DNA of 64,000 bases from Microvirga flocculans ATCC BAA-817 (GTDB lineage Bacteria; Pseudomonadota; Alphaproteobacteria; Rhizobiales; Beijerinckiaceae). Under the pieces are notes generated by a model that was not told where the DNA came from, made no database searches, and worked only from the letters and a program-made list of their open reading frames with translations. Of the stretch, positions 18,261 through 28,435 are shown one piece after another. Each line of letters begins with the position of its first letter. Within the stretch, counting starts at the first letter, position 1. The position numbers were made by a program, and so were the translations under genes. Where the stretch lies: assembly GCF_000518665.1 (NCBI RefSeq), contig NZ_JAEA01000001.1:434001-498000 (forward strand). Direction: 5' to 3'.

Positions 18261-19436
18261 TTAAAGGTCGACCCAGGCCGCCTTGCGCTGTGAGGAGCGC
18301 AAGGCGGCCTCGATGAACCGCACGCCCCGCACGCCGTGATCGACGGTCGGAACCTGAAGCGCATAGGGATGGGGCTCGCGCTTTTCCAGCCGCGCCGCGA
18401 TCTGCTCGGCCACATCCGTGTAGAGCTGGGCAAAGCCTTCGAGATAGCCTTCGGGGTGTCCGCCCGGGATGCGCGAGGCCGCGCGGGAGACGTCGTCGGC
18501 GCCGGAGCCGTTGCGCCGGATGAGGCGCGGCGGCTCGCCCAGGGGCGAGAACAGGAGCCCGTTGGGATTCTCCTGATGCCATTCGAGCCCGGCCTTCTCG
18601 CCATAGATGCGGATGCGCAGCCCGTTCTCGAGGCCTGCGGCCACCTGGCTGCACCAGAGCATGCCTTTCGCGCCCGATGCGAAGCGCAGCATCATATGCG
18701 CGTTGTCGTCGAGCCTCCGCCCTTCCACGAAGGTGTGCAGCTCCGCCGAGAGGGAAGCGACCTCGTCGCCCAGGATGAACTCGGCGAGGTTGAAGGCATG
18801 GGTGCCGATGTCGCCGACCGCGCCCGCGGGCCCCGAGCGCGCGGGGTCCGTGCGCCATTCCGCCTGCTTGCTGCCCGTCGCTTCCATGCGGGTCGCGAGC
18901 CAGTCCTGCGCATACTCCACCTGAACGACGCGAATCGCCCCGAGCTCTCCGGCCTGGACCATGGCGCGGGCCTGCCGCACGAGAGGATAGCCGGTGTAAT
19001 TGTGCGTCACCGCGAAGATCAGCCCTGTCTCGTACGCGAGCCTCGCGAGCTGTTCGGCTTCGCGGCGTGTGGTGGTCAGCGGCTTGTCGCAGATCACATG
19101 GATGCCCGCTTTCAGGAAGGCGCGGGCGGCAGCCGCATGAGCGTGGTTGGGTGTGACGATGGCGACCGCGTCGATTCCGTCCTTCAGCCGCCGCTCCCGC
19201 CGGGCCATCTCGTTAAAGTCGCCATAGATGCGGTCAGGCTTCAGGAGAAGGTCCTCGCCCGAGGCGCGCGCCCGTTCCGGATCGGAGGAGAGAGCTCCCG
19301 CCACGAGCTCCCAGCGGTCGTCGAGGCGCGCGGCGATGCGATGCACCGCGCCGATGAAGGCGCCGCGTCCGCCGCCGACCATGCCGAGACGCAGGCGGCG
19401 GTTCAGTCTCTGCTCTGGAGAACCTGCAATCGTCAT
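18261..19436 (-). CDS. Gfo/Idh/MocA-family sugar dehydrogenase
   Basis: 391-residue NAD(P)-dependent oxidoreductase. The Rossmann motif GMVGGGRGAFIGAVH is near residue 18, and the family's CDKPL motif near residue 120 holds the catalytic Lys. The C-terminal alpha/beta domain contains the substrate-side segment VGDIGTHAFNLAEFI. It is last in a minus-strand operon with an isomerase and a CUT2 sugar importer, 16 bp after the isomerase. Likely oxidises an imported sugar, sugar acid or polyol; the identity is not readable. Confidence 0.9.
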   Translation of the reverse strand: MTIAGSPEQRLNRRLRLGMVGGGRGAFIGAVHRIAARLDDRWELVAGALSSDPERARASGEDLLLKPDRIYGDFNEMARRERRLKDGIDAVAIVTPNHAHAAAARAFLKAGIHVICDKPLTTTRREAEQLARLAYETGLIFAVTHNYTGYPLVRQARAMVQAGELGAIRVVQVEYAQDWLATRMEATGSKQAEWRTDPARSGPAGAVGDIGTHAFNLAEFILGDEVASLSAELHTFVEGRRLDDNAHMMLRFASGAKGMLWCSQVAAGLENGLRIRIYGEKAGLEWHQENPNGLLFSPLGEPPRLIRRNGSGADDVSRAASRIPGGHPEGYLEGFAQLYTDVAEQIAARLEKREPHPYALQVPTVDHGVRGVRFIEAALRSSQRKAAWVDL

Positions 19437-19452
19437 GCCTCGTCCCTTTCGC

Positions 19453-20514
19453 TCATGCGGCGTCGATGCCGAGCATCCGGCGGTTGGCCGCCTCGTCCGT
19501 TCCGCCCGCGGCGAAGTCGTCGAAGGCCTTCTCCGTCACGCGGATGATGTGCGCTGCGATGAATGCGGCACCTTCCCGCGCGCCGTCCTCGGAGTGCTTG
19601 AGGGCGCATTCCCATTCCAGCACGGCCCAGGAATCGTAATCGTACTGCGTGAGCTTCGAGAAGATGGCGTTGAAATCGACCTGCCCGTCGCCCAGCGAAC
19701 GGAAGCGCCCGGCGCGGTCGGTCCAGCTCTCGTAACCGCCATAGACGCCGACGCGACCGGACGGATTGAACTCGGCATCCTTGGCGTGGAAGGCCTTGAT
19801 GCGCTCGTGATAGAGATCGATGAAAGCGAGATAATCGAGCTGCTGCAGCAGGAAGTGGCTCGGGTCGTAATTGATGCAGGCGCGGGCATGACCCCCGACC
19901 GCATCGACGAAGCGCTCGAAGGTCGCGCCATCGTGGATGTCCTCGCCGGGATGGATCTCATAGGCCACGTCGCAGCCCGCCTCGTCATAGGCATCGAGAA
20001 CCGGACGCCAGCGCCGGCCCAGCTCCTCGAAGGCGGTCTCGACGAGACCGGCGGGGCGTTGCGGCCAGGGATAGAGAAACGGCCAGGCGAGCGCGCCGGA
20101 GAAGGTGACGCTCGCTCTCAGGCCGAGGCGCCTGGAGGCGCGGGCGGCCATCATCATCTGCTCGACCGCCCATTGCTGGCGGGCCTTCGGGTTGCCGCGC
20201 ACCTCGGGCGTCGCGAAACCGTCGAATGCTTCGTCATAGGCCGGATGCACCGCGACGAGCTGGCCCTGAAGATGGGTCGAGAGTTCCGTGATCTCCAGGC
20301 CGTGGGAGCGGACGATTCCCTTGATCTCGTCGCAATAGGTTTCGGACTCCGCCGCTTTCCTCAAGTCGAAGAGACGGGCATCCCAGGTTGGAATCTGCAC
20401 GCCCTTGTAGCCGAGGGAGGCCGCCCAGCGGCAGATCGCGTCGAGCGAGTTGAACGGGGCTTCGTCGCCTGCGAACTGCGCAAGGAAAAGGCCGGGACCT
20501 TTCATGGTCTTCAT
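19453..20514 (-). CDS. Sugar phosphate isomerase/epimerase (xylose isomerase-like TIM barrel)
   Basis: 353 residues of the AP-endonuclease-2/xylose isomerase-like barrel. Likely metal-site residues are visible in YEIHPGEDIHDG, INYDPSHFLLQ, AFHAKDAEF and VLEWECAL (Glu, His, Asp and Glu at the ends of barrel strands). It is paired with a Gfo/Idh dehydrogenase, as in inositol and 3-keto-sugar pathways, where such barrels isomerise or eliminate. It follows the solute-binding protein gene after a hairpin. The exact reaction is unknown. Confidence 0.88.
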   Translation of the reverse strand: MKTMKGPGLFLAQFAGDEAPFNSLDAICRWAASLGYKGVQIPTWDARLFDLRKAAESETYCDEIKGIVRSHGLEITELSTHLQGQLVAVHPAYDEAFDGFATPEVRGNPKARQQWAVEQMMMAARASRRLGLRASVTFSGALAWPFLYPWPQRPAGLVETAFEELGRRWRPVLDAYDEAGCDVAYEIHPGEDIHDGATFERFVDAVGGHARACINYDPSHFLLQQLDYLAFIDLYHERIKAFHAKDAEFNPSGRVGVYGGYESWTDRAGRFRSLGDGQVDFNAIFSKLTQYDYDSWAVLEWECALKHSEDGAREGAAFIAAHIIRVTEKAFDDFAAGGTDEAANRRMLGIDAA

Positions 20515-20592
20515 GGATGAGCTCCCAGGAATCGTATCGGAGACAAGGGTAAGGCAAGGGCAAGCCGTCCGTGTGCGAGCGGCTTTCCGTTG

Positions 20593-20622
20593 CCTCGCCC
20601 CTCCTGTGGGGAAGGGGCGAGG
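20593..20622. other. Intercistronic hairpin after the sugar-binding protein gene
   Basis: CCTCGCCCCT at 20593-20602 pairs with AGGGGCGAGG at 20613-20622 around a 10-nt loop, with no T-run on the minus strand. It sits between the solute-binding protein and the isomerase, where such stems usually protect the upstream mRNA from 3' decay. Confidence 0.7.
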
Positions 20623-20632
20623 GCGGCTCCGA

Positions 20633-21583
20633 TCAGAACGGGGAGTTCGGGAAGTAGTGATCCTTCGCGTTGTCCTTGGTGATGAGCTGCGCGTTCAGCA
20701 CGAAGGTGCCACGCATGGGCGCGTTCGTGTAGAAGCTCGCAGCCGTCACATGCATCGCGGTAGCGACCAGCGCCGGCGGATAGGTTACGTTGACGGGGAT
20801 CATCTTGTCGCCGTCCATGACGCGCTTGACCATCTCCTTCATGCCCGCGCCGCCGACCACGAACTTGATGTCCTCGCGCTTGGCCTGGCGGATCGCCTCC
20901 AGGACGCCGAGGGCCATGTCGTCGTCCGCGGCCCACACGGCGTCGATCTTCGGATGCTTGGACAGGAAGTCCTGCATCACCTTGAAGGCGTCGTCGCGGT
21001 TCCAGTTGGCATATTGCTTGTCGATGATCTTGACGCCGGATCCCTCGATGGCCTTCTCGAAATTCGTCACGCGCTCGTCGTCGAGAACGGTCGGAATGCC
21101 GCGCAGGACCACGATGTTGCCCTGCTTGAGGGTATCCGCGAAGTACTTGCCCGCGATGCGCCCGAAGCCCGGATTGTCGCCTGCCACGTAGATATCCTGG
21201 ATCGTGGGGTCCTTCAGGCCGCGGTCGATGACCGTGATGAGGACGCCCTTCTTCTTCACCTCGCGGACGGGGTTCGTCAGCTCGTCCGAATTGAAGGGCA
21301 GCACCACGAGGGCGTCGATCTTCTGGGCGGTGAGGTCGTCGAGCGCGTTCGCCTGCGATGCGCCGTCAGGCGAAGTCTTCACGATGACCTTGAGGCCGGG
21401 ATGGGCCTTCTCGAGCTCCTTCGCGGTCTCCTGCGCGTGATACACCGCGCCGCCCGTCCAGCCATGGGTGGCTGCCGGAATCGACACGCCAATGGTCACG
21501 TTCTTCTGCTGGGCTATCGCGCCGGTGGCGACGCCGGCCATAAGTCCCGCCGCGATGGCGATCTTCCATGCCGTTGCTTTCAT
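20633..21583 (-). CDS. CUT2 sugar ABC transporter substrate-binding protein
   Basis: 316-residue periplasmic protein of the ribose-binding (RbsB) type: signal peptide ending in GAIAQ, then two alternating lobes (NVTIGVSIPAATHGWTGG, DALVVLPFNSDELTNPV, GNIVVLRG, DAVWAADDDMALGVLEA). The ATG at 21583 follows a strong GGGAGG. It captures a sugar or polyol for the permease and ATPase encoded just upstream. The ligand is unknown. Confidence 0.93.
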   Translation of the reverse strand: MKATAWKIAIAAGLMAGVATGAIAQQKNVTIGVSIPAATHGWTGGAVYHAQETAKELEKAHPGLKVIVKTSPDGASQANALDDLTAQKIDALVVLPFNSDELTNPVREVKKKGVLITVIDRGLKDPTIQDIYVAGDNPGFGRIAGKYFADTLKQGNIVVLRGIPTVLDDERVTNFEKAIEGSGVKIIDKQYANWNRDDAFKVMQDFLSKHPKIDAVWAADDDMALGVLEAIRQAKREDIKFVVGGAGMKEMVKRVMDGDKMIPVNVTYPPALVATAMHVTAASFYTNAPMRGTFVLNAQLITKDNAKDHYFPNSPF

Positions 21584-21648
21584 CTCATTCCTCCCTGGAA
21601 GGTTGCTTCTGAGCCCTTTCTCCCTAGTCCGGGGGCTCAGGCCCGGTT

Positions 21649-22647
21649 TCATCGCCCGCGGTGGACAGACCGCTGCACGAGCATGGCGACAATGATGATG
21701 GCGCCCTGAACCGCTCCCACGAGGAACTCGGAGACGAAGTTCGACAGCACCATGATATTCGCGACGATTTCGAGGATGACAGCGCCGACGACGGTTCCCC
21801 AGACGCGGCCTACGCCGCCCTTGAGCGCCGTGCCGCCGATGACGACGGCGGTGATGGCCTGCAATTCCCACAAGAGGCCCGTGGTCGGCGTGGCGGATCC
21901 GAGGCGCGGCACATAGACCAGAACCGCGATGCCGACGCAGATGCCCTGGATGATGTAGGTGAGCGTGCGCACGCGCCAGATCGGAACGCCCGAATAGCGG
22001 GCGACGTCCTCGTTCGAGCCGAGCGCGATCACGTGCCGCCCGAAGGCGGTGCGGTAGAGGATCAGCGCGCCGATGGCCGCAACCAGGAGAAAGGCGATGA
22101 TCGGAACCGGCACGCCGAGAATGCTGCCGAAATAGACCGGGCGGTAGAGTTCGCGCAGTTCGAAATTGCGCATCGTGATCGTGCCGCCGGCCGCGAGCCA
22201 GATGACCAGGGAGCGGTAGATGCCCATGGTGCCGAGCGTCACGATGAAGGGCTCGATGCGGCCGAAGGTGACGATGAGGCCGTTGGCCAGCCCGCAGGCT
22301 GCGCTCAAGCCGATGGCCGCCAGCATGCCGAGGGCCAGGGTGCCCATATCGCTGCCGCCGAGATGATTGAGCGTCAGGATCATGATTCCGGCGGTGAGCG
22401 CCGCCATGGAGCCGACGGAGAGATCGAGGCCGCCGCTCGCGATGACGAAGGTCGCTCCCACCGCGATGATGGCGATGAAGGCCGAGCGCGTCACCACGTT
22501 GAGCAGGTTCGAGGCGGTGAGAAAATCCGGATTGACCAGCGCGCCTGCGATCATGAGTACGATCAGCGCGATGAAGGGCGAGAGCGCCCGCATGTCGAGG
22601 GTGAAGCGGCGCTTCTCGGCGCCTGTGCGAAGCACGGTTTCGGTCAT
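21649..22647 (-). CDS. CUT2 sugar ABC transporter permease
   Basis: 332-residue RbsC-type inner-membrane permease with about 9-10 hydrophobic segments and the family signature IASGGLDLSVGSMAALTAG, plus FGRHVIALGSNEDVARYSGV and AVVIGGTALKGGVGRVWGT. Its ATG overlaps the stop of the ATPase gene in an ATGA, so the two are coupled. Part of the ATPase-permease-binding protein set. Confidence 0.94.
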   Translation of the reverse strand: MTETVLRTGAEKRRFTLDMRALSPFIALIVLMIAGALVNPDFLTASNLLNVVTRSAFIAIIAVGATFVIASGGLDLSVGSMAALTAGIMILTLNHLGGSDMGTLALGMLAAIGLSAACGLANGLIVTFGRIEPFIVTLGTMGIYRSLVIWLAAGGTITMRNFELRELYRPVYFGSILGVPVPIIAFLLVAAIGALILYRTAFGRHVIALGSNEDVARYSGVPIWRVRTLTYIIQGICVGIAVLVYVPRLGSATPTTGLLWELQAITAVVIGGTALKGGVGRVWGTVVGAVILEIVANIMVLSNFVSEFLVGAVQGAIIIVAMLVQRSVHRGR

Positions 22648-24164
22648 GCATGGCCCGCGGCGATTTCCGCCGCCCTTTCTTCGTGAACGCCTGTGGCGAG
22701 ATAGACGATGGAATCTTCCGTCAACCCGGCTTGCGCGACCTCGCCGGCAATGCGCCCGTTGCGCATGACGATCACCCGGTGGCACAGGCCGATCAGCTCC
22801 TGCATCTCGGACGAGATGACGACGACGGCTTTTCCCTCCGCCGCGAGGGATGCGATGAAGCGGTAGATCTGCTCCTTGGTGCCGATGTCGACGCCGCGCG
22901 TCGGCTCGTCGATAATGACGATGCGCGGTTCGAGCAGCATCATCTTGGCCAGGAGCAGCTTCTGCTGGTTGCCGCCGGAAAGCTGCCCGGCCAGGAGATC
23001 CCGGCGCCGGGCGCGGATGTCGAAATCCCTGATGGCCCGATCGAGCGCCTTCTCCTCCGCTGCGCCGTCGATGAACGGGCCGTGGCTGAACGTGTCGAGG
23101 GCCGCGAGGGAGAGATTGACCCGAAGGTTCTGCTGCAGCAGCAGGCCTTTGCCCTTCCGGTCCTCGGAGAGATAGACGATGCCTGCCGCCATGGCCTCGC
23201 GCGCGTCGCGGAAATCAACGTTCCTGCCGTCGAGGGTGATCGCGCCGTGGCTCGGGCGAAGGCCCACCAGCCCCTCGAAGAGTTCCGTGCGTCCCGCGCC
23301 GATCAGGCCGCCGAAGCCGAGGATCTCCCCGCGATGAAGGGTGAAGGAGGCCTTCTCCACATAGCCGGGGACGGCCATGTCGCGAACCGCCAGAAGAACC
23401 TGATCGGAGGCGGTTTCCGGTTTTTCGGGATAAAGCTTGGACATGTCGCGGCCCACCATGAGGCGGGCCATTTCGAGGGAGCTCAGCTCATCGATGTCGC
23501 GGGTCGCGACGTGACGCCCGTCCCGCAGCACGGTGACGCGATCCGCAATCGCCTTCACCTCGTTGAGGCGGTGAGAAATGTAGAGAACTGCAACGCCCTG
23601 GTCCCGCAGCTTGCGGATGATGCCGAAGAGGCTTTCGGCCTCGATGGGGGTGAGAACCGCCGTGGGTTCGTCGAAAGCCACGACCTTGTGGGGAACGAGC
23701 AGGGCGCGGGCGATCTGCACGAGCTGCCGGTTGGCGATGGAAAGGCGGCCGACCTGCCGGTCGGGGTCGATCTCGGTCCCGAGTTCGCGCAGGATCGCGC
23801 GCGTGCGCTCGCGCATTGCCTTGTCGTCGACGAATCCGAAGCGCTTGATCTCCCGGCCGAGAAATAGGTTCTGCGCCACCGTCAGGTCGGGCGCGAGCAG
23901 GATCTCCTGGTGGACGAGAACGATTCCATGCGCCTCGGCATCGACGGGACCCGAAAATGTCACCGGACGATCGTCGAGAGACAGGCTGCCTTTCGTCGGT
24001 GCGAGATGACCCGACAGGATGCGCATCAGGGTCGATTTTCCCGCGCCGTTCTCGCCGATGACGGCGTGAACCTCGCCGGGCTTCAGATCGAGCGAAATGC
24101 CGGTCAGGACCTCGATGGGCCCGAAGGATTTCGAGATGTTCTCTGCGCGAAGAACGGAAGCCAT
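22644..24164 (-). CDS. CUT2 sugar ABC transporter ATPase (duplicated)
   Basis: 506-residue RbsA/MglA-type ATPase with two nucleotide-binding domains. Domain 1 has Walker A GENGAGKST and Walker B VVAFDEP; domain 2 has a degenerate Walker A (GLIGAGRTE), signature LSGGNQQK and Walker B IVIIDEPTRGVD, the usual asymmetry of this family. The ATG at 24164 has GGAG 6 nt upstream. First gene of the sugar operon and divergent from the LacI regulator. Confidence 0.94.
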   Translation of the reverse strand: MASVLRAENISKSFGPIEVLTGISLDLKPGEVHAVIGENGAGKSTLMRILSGHLAPTKGSLSLDDRPVTFSGPVDAEAHGIVLVHQEILLAPDLTVAQNLFLGREIKRFGFVDDKAMRERTRAILRELGTEIDPDRQVGRLSIANRQLVQIARALLVPHKVVAFDEPTAVLTPIEAESLFGIIRKLRDQGVAVLYISHRLNEVKAIADRVTVLRDGRHVATRDIDELSSLEMARLMVGRDMSKLYPEKPETASDQVLLAVRDMAVPGYVEKASFTLHRGEILGFGGLIGAGRTELFEGLVGLRPSHGAITLDGRNVDFRDAREAMAAGIVYLSEDRKGKGLLLQQNLRVNLSLAALDTFSHGPFIDGAAEEKALDRAIRDFDIRARRRDLLAGQLSGGNQQKLLLAKMMLLEPRIVIIDEPTRGVDIGTKEQIYRFIASLAAEGKAVVVISSEMQELIGLCHRVIVMRNGRIAGEVAQAGLTEDSIVYLATGVHEERAAEIAAGHA

Positions 24165-24336
24165 GAACTGCTCCGGGTGAGCGGTCTGGAGCATCCGAGC
24201 GGGCGGATGCGGCCGTGGAGAGCGGGAGCAGAGATCAGCGGGACGGGGCGTGAGCAGGCATCCGGTTCCTCCTGGCGATGTCGTCCTCTTCCGGGACGTT
24301 TTTCGAACAAGCCGTCGAAAGGTTCGACTAAGCTTT

Positions 24337-24352
24337 ATGTAATCGATTACAT
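24337..24352. promoter_or_regulatory. LacI-family operator, perfect 16-bp palindrome
   Basis: ATGTAATCGATTACAT, exactly self-complementary and centred on CG as is usual for LacI-family operators. It lies between the divergent ATPase and LacI genes, 54 bp upstream of the lacI-type ATG, and could repress both directions. Confidence 0.85.
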
Positions 24353-24406
24353 GCAACTTTACCCAAACCGCGGCTTCTGTCAAACACGGCCTGAAAGGGG
24401 ACGAGC

Positions 24407-25471
24407 ATGGACGAGGCGGCGCAGTCGGGCAGGCGGGGGAGAGCATCCGTGCGGGCCGCGCGGATACAGGATGTCGCGAAGCTCGCCGAGGTCTCGACCG
24501 CCACGGTCAGCCGTGCGCTCGCGACACCCGAGCGCGTGTCCGCCGAAGCCCGCGCCCGCGTCATGGAGGCCATTGCCAAGACTGGATACGTGCCGAATCC
24601 CGCCGCGCGCACCTTGAGGTCCCAGAAGACATACATGGTGCTGGTCGTCCTGCCCGATCTGGCGAACACATTCTTCTCGAAGATCCTGCGCGGCATTGAG
24701 GAAACGCTGTTCGAGGCCGGTTACGGCATGATCATCGGCGATCTCGACGGTTCGCCCGAGAAGGAGGCGCACTTTGCGGCCTACACGGCAGCGGGCCGCG
24801 TGGACGGCGCAATCCTGCTTCATGGCCATCTCTTTGGGCAGAGCCGGGGCGGGGAGGGCGCACCTGACCGGATAGGCATTCCGCTCGTGGCGCTCTGCGA
24901 GGCGATCCCGGGAGCGGACATCCCGCAGATCGAGATCGACAACCGCGCGGCGGCTTCCCGCATGACACGGCATCTCGCTTCCCTCGGGCACCGCAGCATC
25001 GCTTATGTAAGCGGGCCTGCCGGTAACATTCTCGAGCTCGAGCGCTTCCTGGGCTACAGGGACGGGCTTGAGGCCGCCGGCCTGTCCTTCGATCCGGCTC
25101 TGGTGATTCCCGGGGACTACACGATCGAATCCGGCGTGGCTGCCGGGCAGAACCTCGTCGCGCGCGCAAGCCGGCCGACGGCGGTGTTCTGCACCAGCGA
25201 CGAAATGGCCATCGGCCTGATGCGCACGCTCTTCTCGGCCGGACTGAAGGTGCCTGACGATATCTCCGTCGCAGGCTTCGACGATATCGAGTTCGCTGCC
25301 GTCGCCGAACCGGCGCTGACCACGATTCATCAGCCCCGGAGAGAACTCGGACAGGCCGCGGCGACGGCTCTCGTCGCCCTCCTGCAGGGCCGCCCGACCC
25401 CGAAGCGGATCCGGCTGGATACGGAACTCGTGATTCGCGACAGCGTCGCAGCGCTTTGTCCAATGTCCTAG
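24407..25471 (+). CDS. LacI-family transcriptional repressor of the sugar operon
   Basis: 354 residues: a short Arg-rich lead, the LacI HTH (RIQDVAKLAEVSTATVSRAL), hinge region (GYVPNPAARTLRS) and a periplasmic-binding-protein-like effector domain (VLVVLPDLANTFFSKILRG, AVFCTSDEMAIGLMRTL, VAGFDDIEFA). It is divergent from the CUT2 importer operon with a palindromic operator between them. The inducer is presumably the imported sugar or a product of the dehydrogenase/isomerase pair. Its 3' end overlaps the convergent small membrane protein gene by 4 bp. Confidence 0.94.
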   Translation: MDEAAQSGRRGRASVRAARIQDVAKLAEVSTATVSRALATPERVSAEARARVMEAIAKTGYVPNPAARTLRSQKTYMVLVVLPDLANTFFSKILRGIEETLFEAGYGMIIGDLDGSPEKEAHFAAYTAAGRVDGAILLHGHLFGQSRGGEGAPDRIGIPLVALCEAIPGADIPQIEIDNRAAASRMTRHLASLGHRSIAYVSGPAGNILELERFLGYRDGLEAAGLSFDPALVIPGDYTIESGVAAGQNLVARASRPTAVFCTSDEMAIGLMRTLFSAGLKVPDDISVAGFDDIEFAAVAEPALTTIHQPRRELGQAAATALVALLQGRPTPKRIRLDTELVIRDSVAALCPMS

Positions 25472-25848
25472 ACCATCGAAAATGCGCCTACGAGCAGCAC
25501 CAGGACGAGACCGATAAAACCGATATAGCCGTAAAGGGCCTTGCGGGAGTGTCCATGGGCATAGCTGTCCTTTTCGGCGCTGTCCTGCCATCGGACGGAT
25601 GTTTCCTGGTGCCGCGCCTGATCGACCTGTTCCGGCTTGGGAGAGTAGCCGCCCGCTTCGTCATCGGTGCCCAGCGGAGAGAGGGCCGGATCGAACACCT
25701 CGTTCTTGTCGCCCGTGCGGCCGCTGTCGATGTCGTCCTTGAGCTGCGCCGAGGTCGAGCCTTGAGCCAGGGGCGAAGCCTCCATCGGCTCGATGGTGCG
25801 CGCCGGAGGAATGTCGGCACGGTCAGGGTTGTCTGGACGGGTGGACAT
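25468..25848 (-). CDS. Hypothetical protein with C-terminal membrane anchor
   Basis: 126 residues from the ATG at 25848. The first 95 or so residues are hydrophilic, acidic and Pro/Ser/Asp-rich, with no recognisable fold; the end is a single membrane helix (ALYGYIGFIGLVLVLLVGAF) at the extreme C-terminus, so a tail-anchored topology is likely. I do not recognise a characterised family. Alternative in-frame ATGs lie upstream (25938, 25893) but give unlikely sequence. Confidence 0.7.
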   Translation of the reverse strand: MSTRPDNPDRADIPPARTIEPMEASPLAQGSTSAQLKDDIDSGRTGDKNEVFDPALSPLGTDDEAGGYSPKPEQVDQARHQETSVRWQDSAEKDSYAHGHSRKALYGYIGFIGLVLVLLVGAFSMV

Positions 25849-25938
25849 GCGAACTCTCCCGGGATCCATGATTGGGAAAACCATCGGGCGCATGCGGGGT
25901 TCCTGCCGGGGCGCAGGGCAAAAACCCCATCCGGACAA

Positions 25939-26029
25939 GAAAAAAGGCCGTTGTTGCCAACGGCCCGAAGTTTAGGGAGGAAACGCCCAAGAAGGGCAGC
26001 AACGCTGCGACGCCAATCGCCGTGTTGCA
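25939..26029 (-). ncRNA. Candidate trans-acting small RNA with an anti-Shine-Dalgarno loop
   Basis: An RNA of about 90 nt read on the minus strand, bounded by a promoter-like sequence (26036-26064) and an intrinsic terminator (25940-25965). From 5' to 3' it can form GCAGC-GTT-GCTGC or the alternative GCCC-TTCTT-GGGC, then a small stem GTTT/AAAC (25970-25984) presenting the loop CCTCCCT, which is complementary to ribosome-binding sites, then the terminator hairpin with six U. Loops with CCUCC-type anti-SD sequence are known in several alphaproteobacterial small RNA families (for example alpha-r14 and the CCUCCUCCC 'cuckoo' RNAs). Family membership is not claimed. Confidence 0.6.
25940..25965 (-). 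terminator. Orphan intrinsic terminator
   Basis: On the minus strand GGCCGTTG, loop GCAA, CAACGGCC (25965 down to 25946), then six T (25945-25940). No minus-strand coding gene ends before it: the nearest one to the right, pgm, is already separated by a plus-strand gene. Confidence 0.85.
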
Positions 26030-26035
26030 CTGCGA

Positions 26036-26064
26036 TAGATAAGGGGTGCACCGATGCTGTTCAA
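26036..26064 (-). promoter_or_regulatory. Candidate promoter of the small RNA
   Basis: On the minus strand TTGAAC (26064-26059), a 17-bp spacer, and TATCTA (26041-26036). The -35 region lies within the span of a dyad CGATGCTG (26052-26059) / CAGCATCG (26076-26083) that could be a regulator site. Confidence 0.5.
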
Positions 26065-26192
26065 GATGAAAAGGTCAGCATCGTTGCCCAATTTTTCGCC
26101 GCCCTGATATGCCGGAAATGCAAAGGTAACTGGACATGTCGGCGATGCCGAAGGACAAAACGGAGGCACATCGTTCCCCTGGGAGACCTGGA

Positions 26193-26606
26193 ATGCCGAA
26201 GCTGAATGCCGTACTCGAAACCGCGCTCTATGTGGACGACCTCGACCGCGCCCGGTCGTTCTACGAAGACAGCCTCGGCCTGACGCTTCTCCTGCACAAC
26301 CAGCGCATGTGCGCTTTCGATGTCGGAGGCAGGAGCGTGTTGCTCCTGTTCGTGCGTGGGGGATCGACCGAGCCGATCACGACCCCCGGCGGAACGATCC
26401 CGCCCCATGACGGGCAGGGGCCGCTGCACATTGGCTTCGCGATTTCCGCCGAGGAGCTGGAGGCCTGGGAGCGGCGGCTCAAGGAATGCGCCATCCCGGT
26501 CGAGAGCCGGGTCACCTGGTCGCGGGGCGGAACGAGCCTCTACTTCCGGGACCCGGACGGGCATGTGCTGGAACTGGTCACGCCGGGTCTCTGGGCGACG
26601 TATTAG
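26193..26606 (+). CDS. VOC-family (glyoxalase/bleomycin resistance-like) protein
   Basis: 137-residue vicinal-oxygen-chelate protein: two beta-alpha-beta-beta-beta modules, first TALYVDDLDRARSFYEDSLGL, last SLYFRDPDGHVLELVTPG, where the conserved Asp-Pro-Asp-Gly-His turn and C-terminal Glu are typical. The ATG at 26193 has GGGAG 7 nt upstream. Could be a dioxygenase, glyoxalase-like or antibiotic-binding protein; neighbours do not help. Confidence 0.88.
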   Translation: MPKLNAVLETALYVDDLDRARSFYEDSLGLTLLLHNQRMCAFDVGGRSVLLLFVRGGSTEPITTPGGTIPPHDGQGPLHIGFAISAEELEAWERRLKECAIPVESRVTWSRGGTSLYFRDPDGHVLELVTPGLWATY

Positions 26607-26633
26607 GCCGCCCGGGATAAGCCTCCATCCTCC

Positions 26634-28274
<1,641 letters not shown>

Positions 28275-28435
28275 TCACTTCCTTGCTTGGCGCTCGTTAG
28301 GCCGGCTTTCGGGCCTTGAACGGGGTCCCGGGCGGGACCGGTAGGATTCTAGGCTCGCTCAAGGCAGATGCCATGCCGAAGATGAAGGCAGGATGAAAGC
28401 TTATGGTTGACGGCGGCCTCCCCTTCCGGACCTTT

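Noticed and set aside
24282-24303. CGTCC/GGACG hairpin followed by TTTTT in the lacI leader
   Set aside because: Only a 5-bp stem; too weak to call a terminator.
25972-26169. 65-residue minus-strand frame in the small-RNA region
   Set aside because: No ribosome site and no family features; its end runs through the proposed anti-SD hairpin. A tiny protein cannot be fully excluded.
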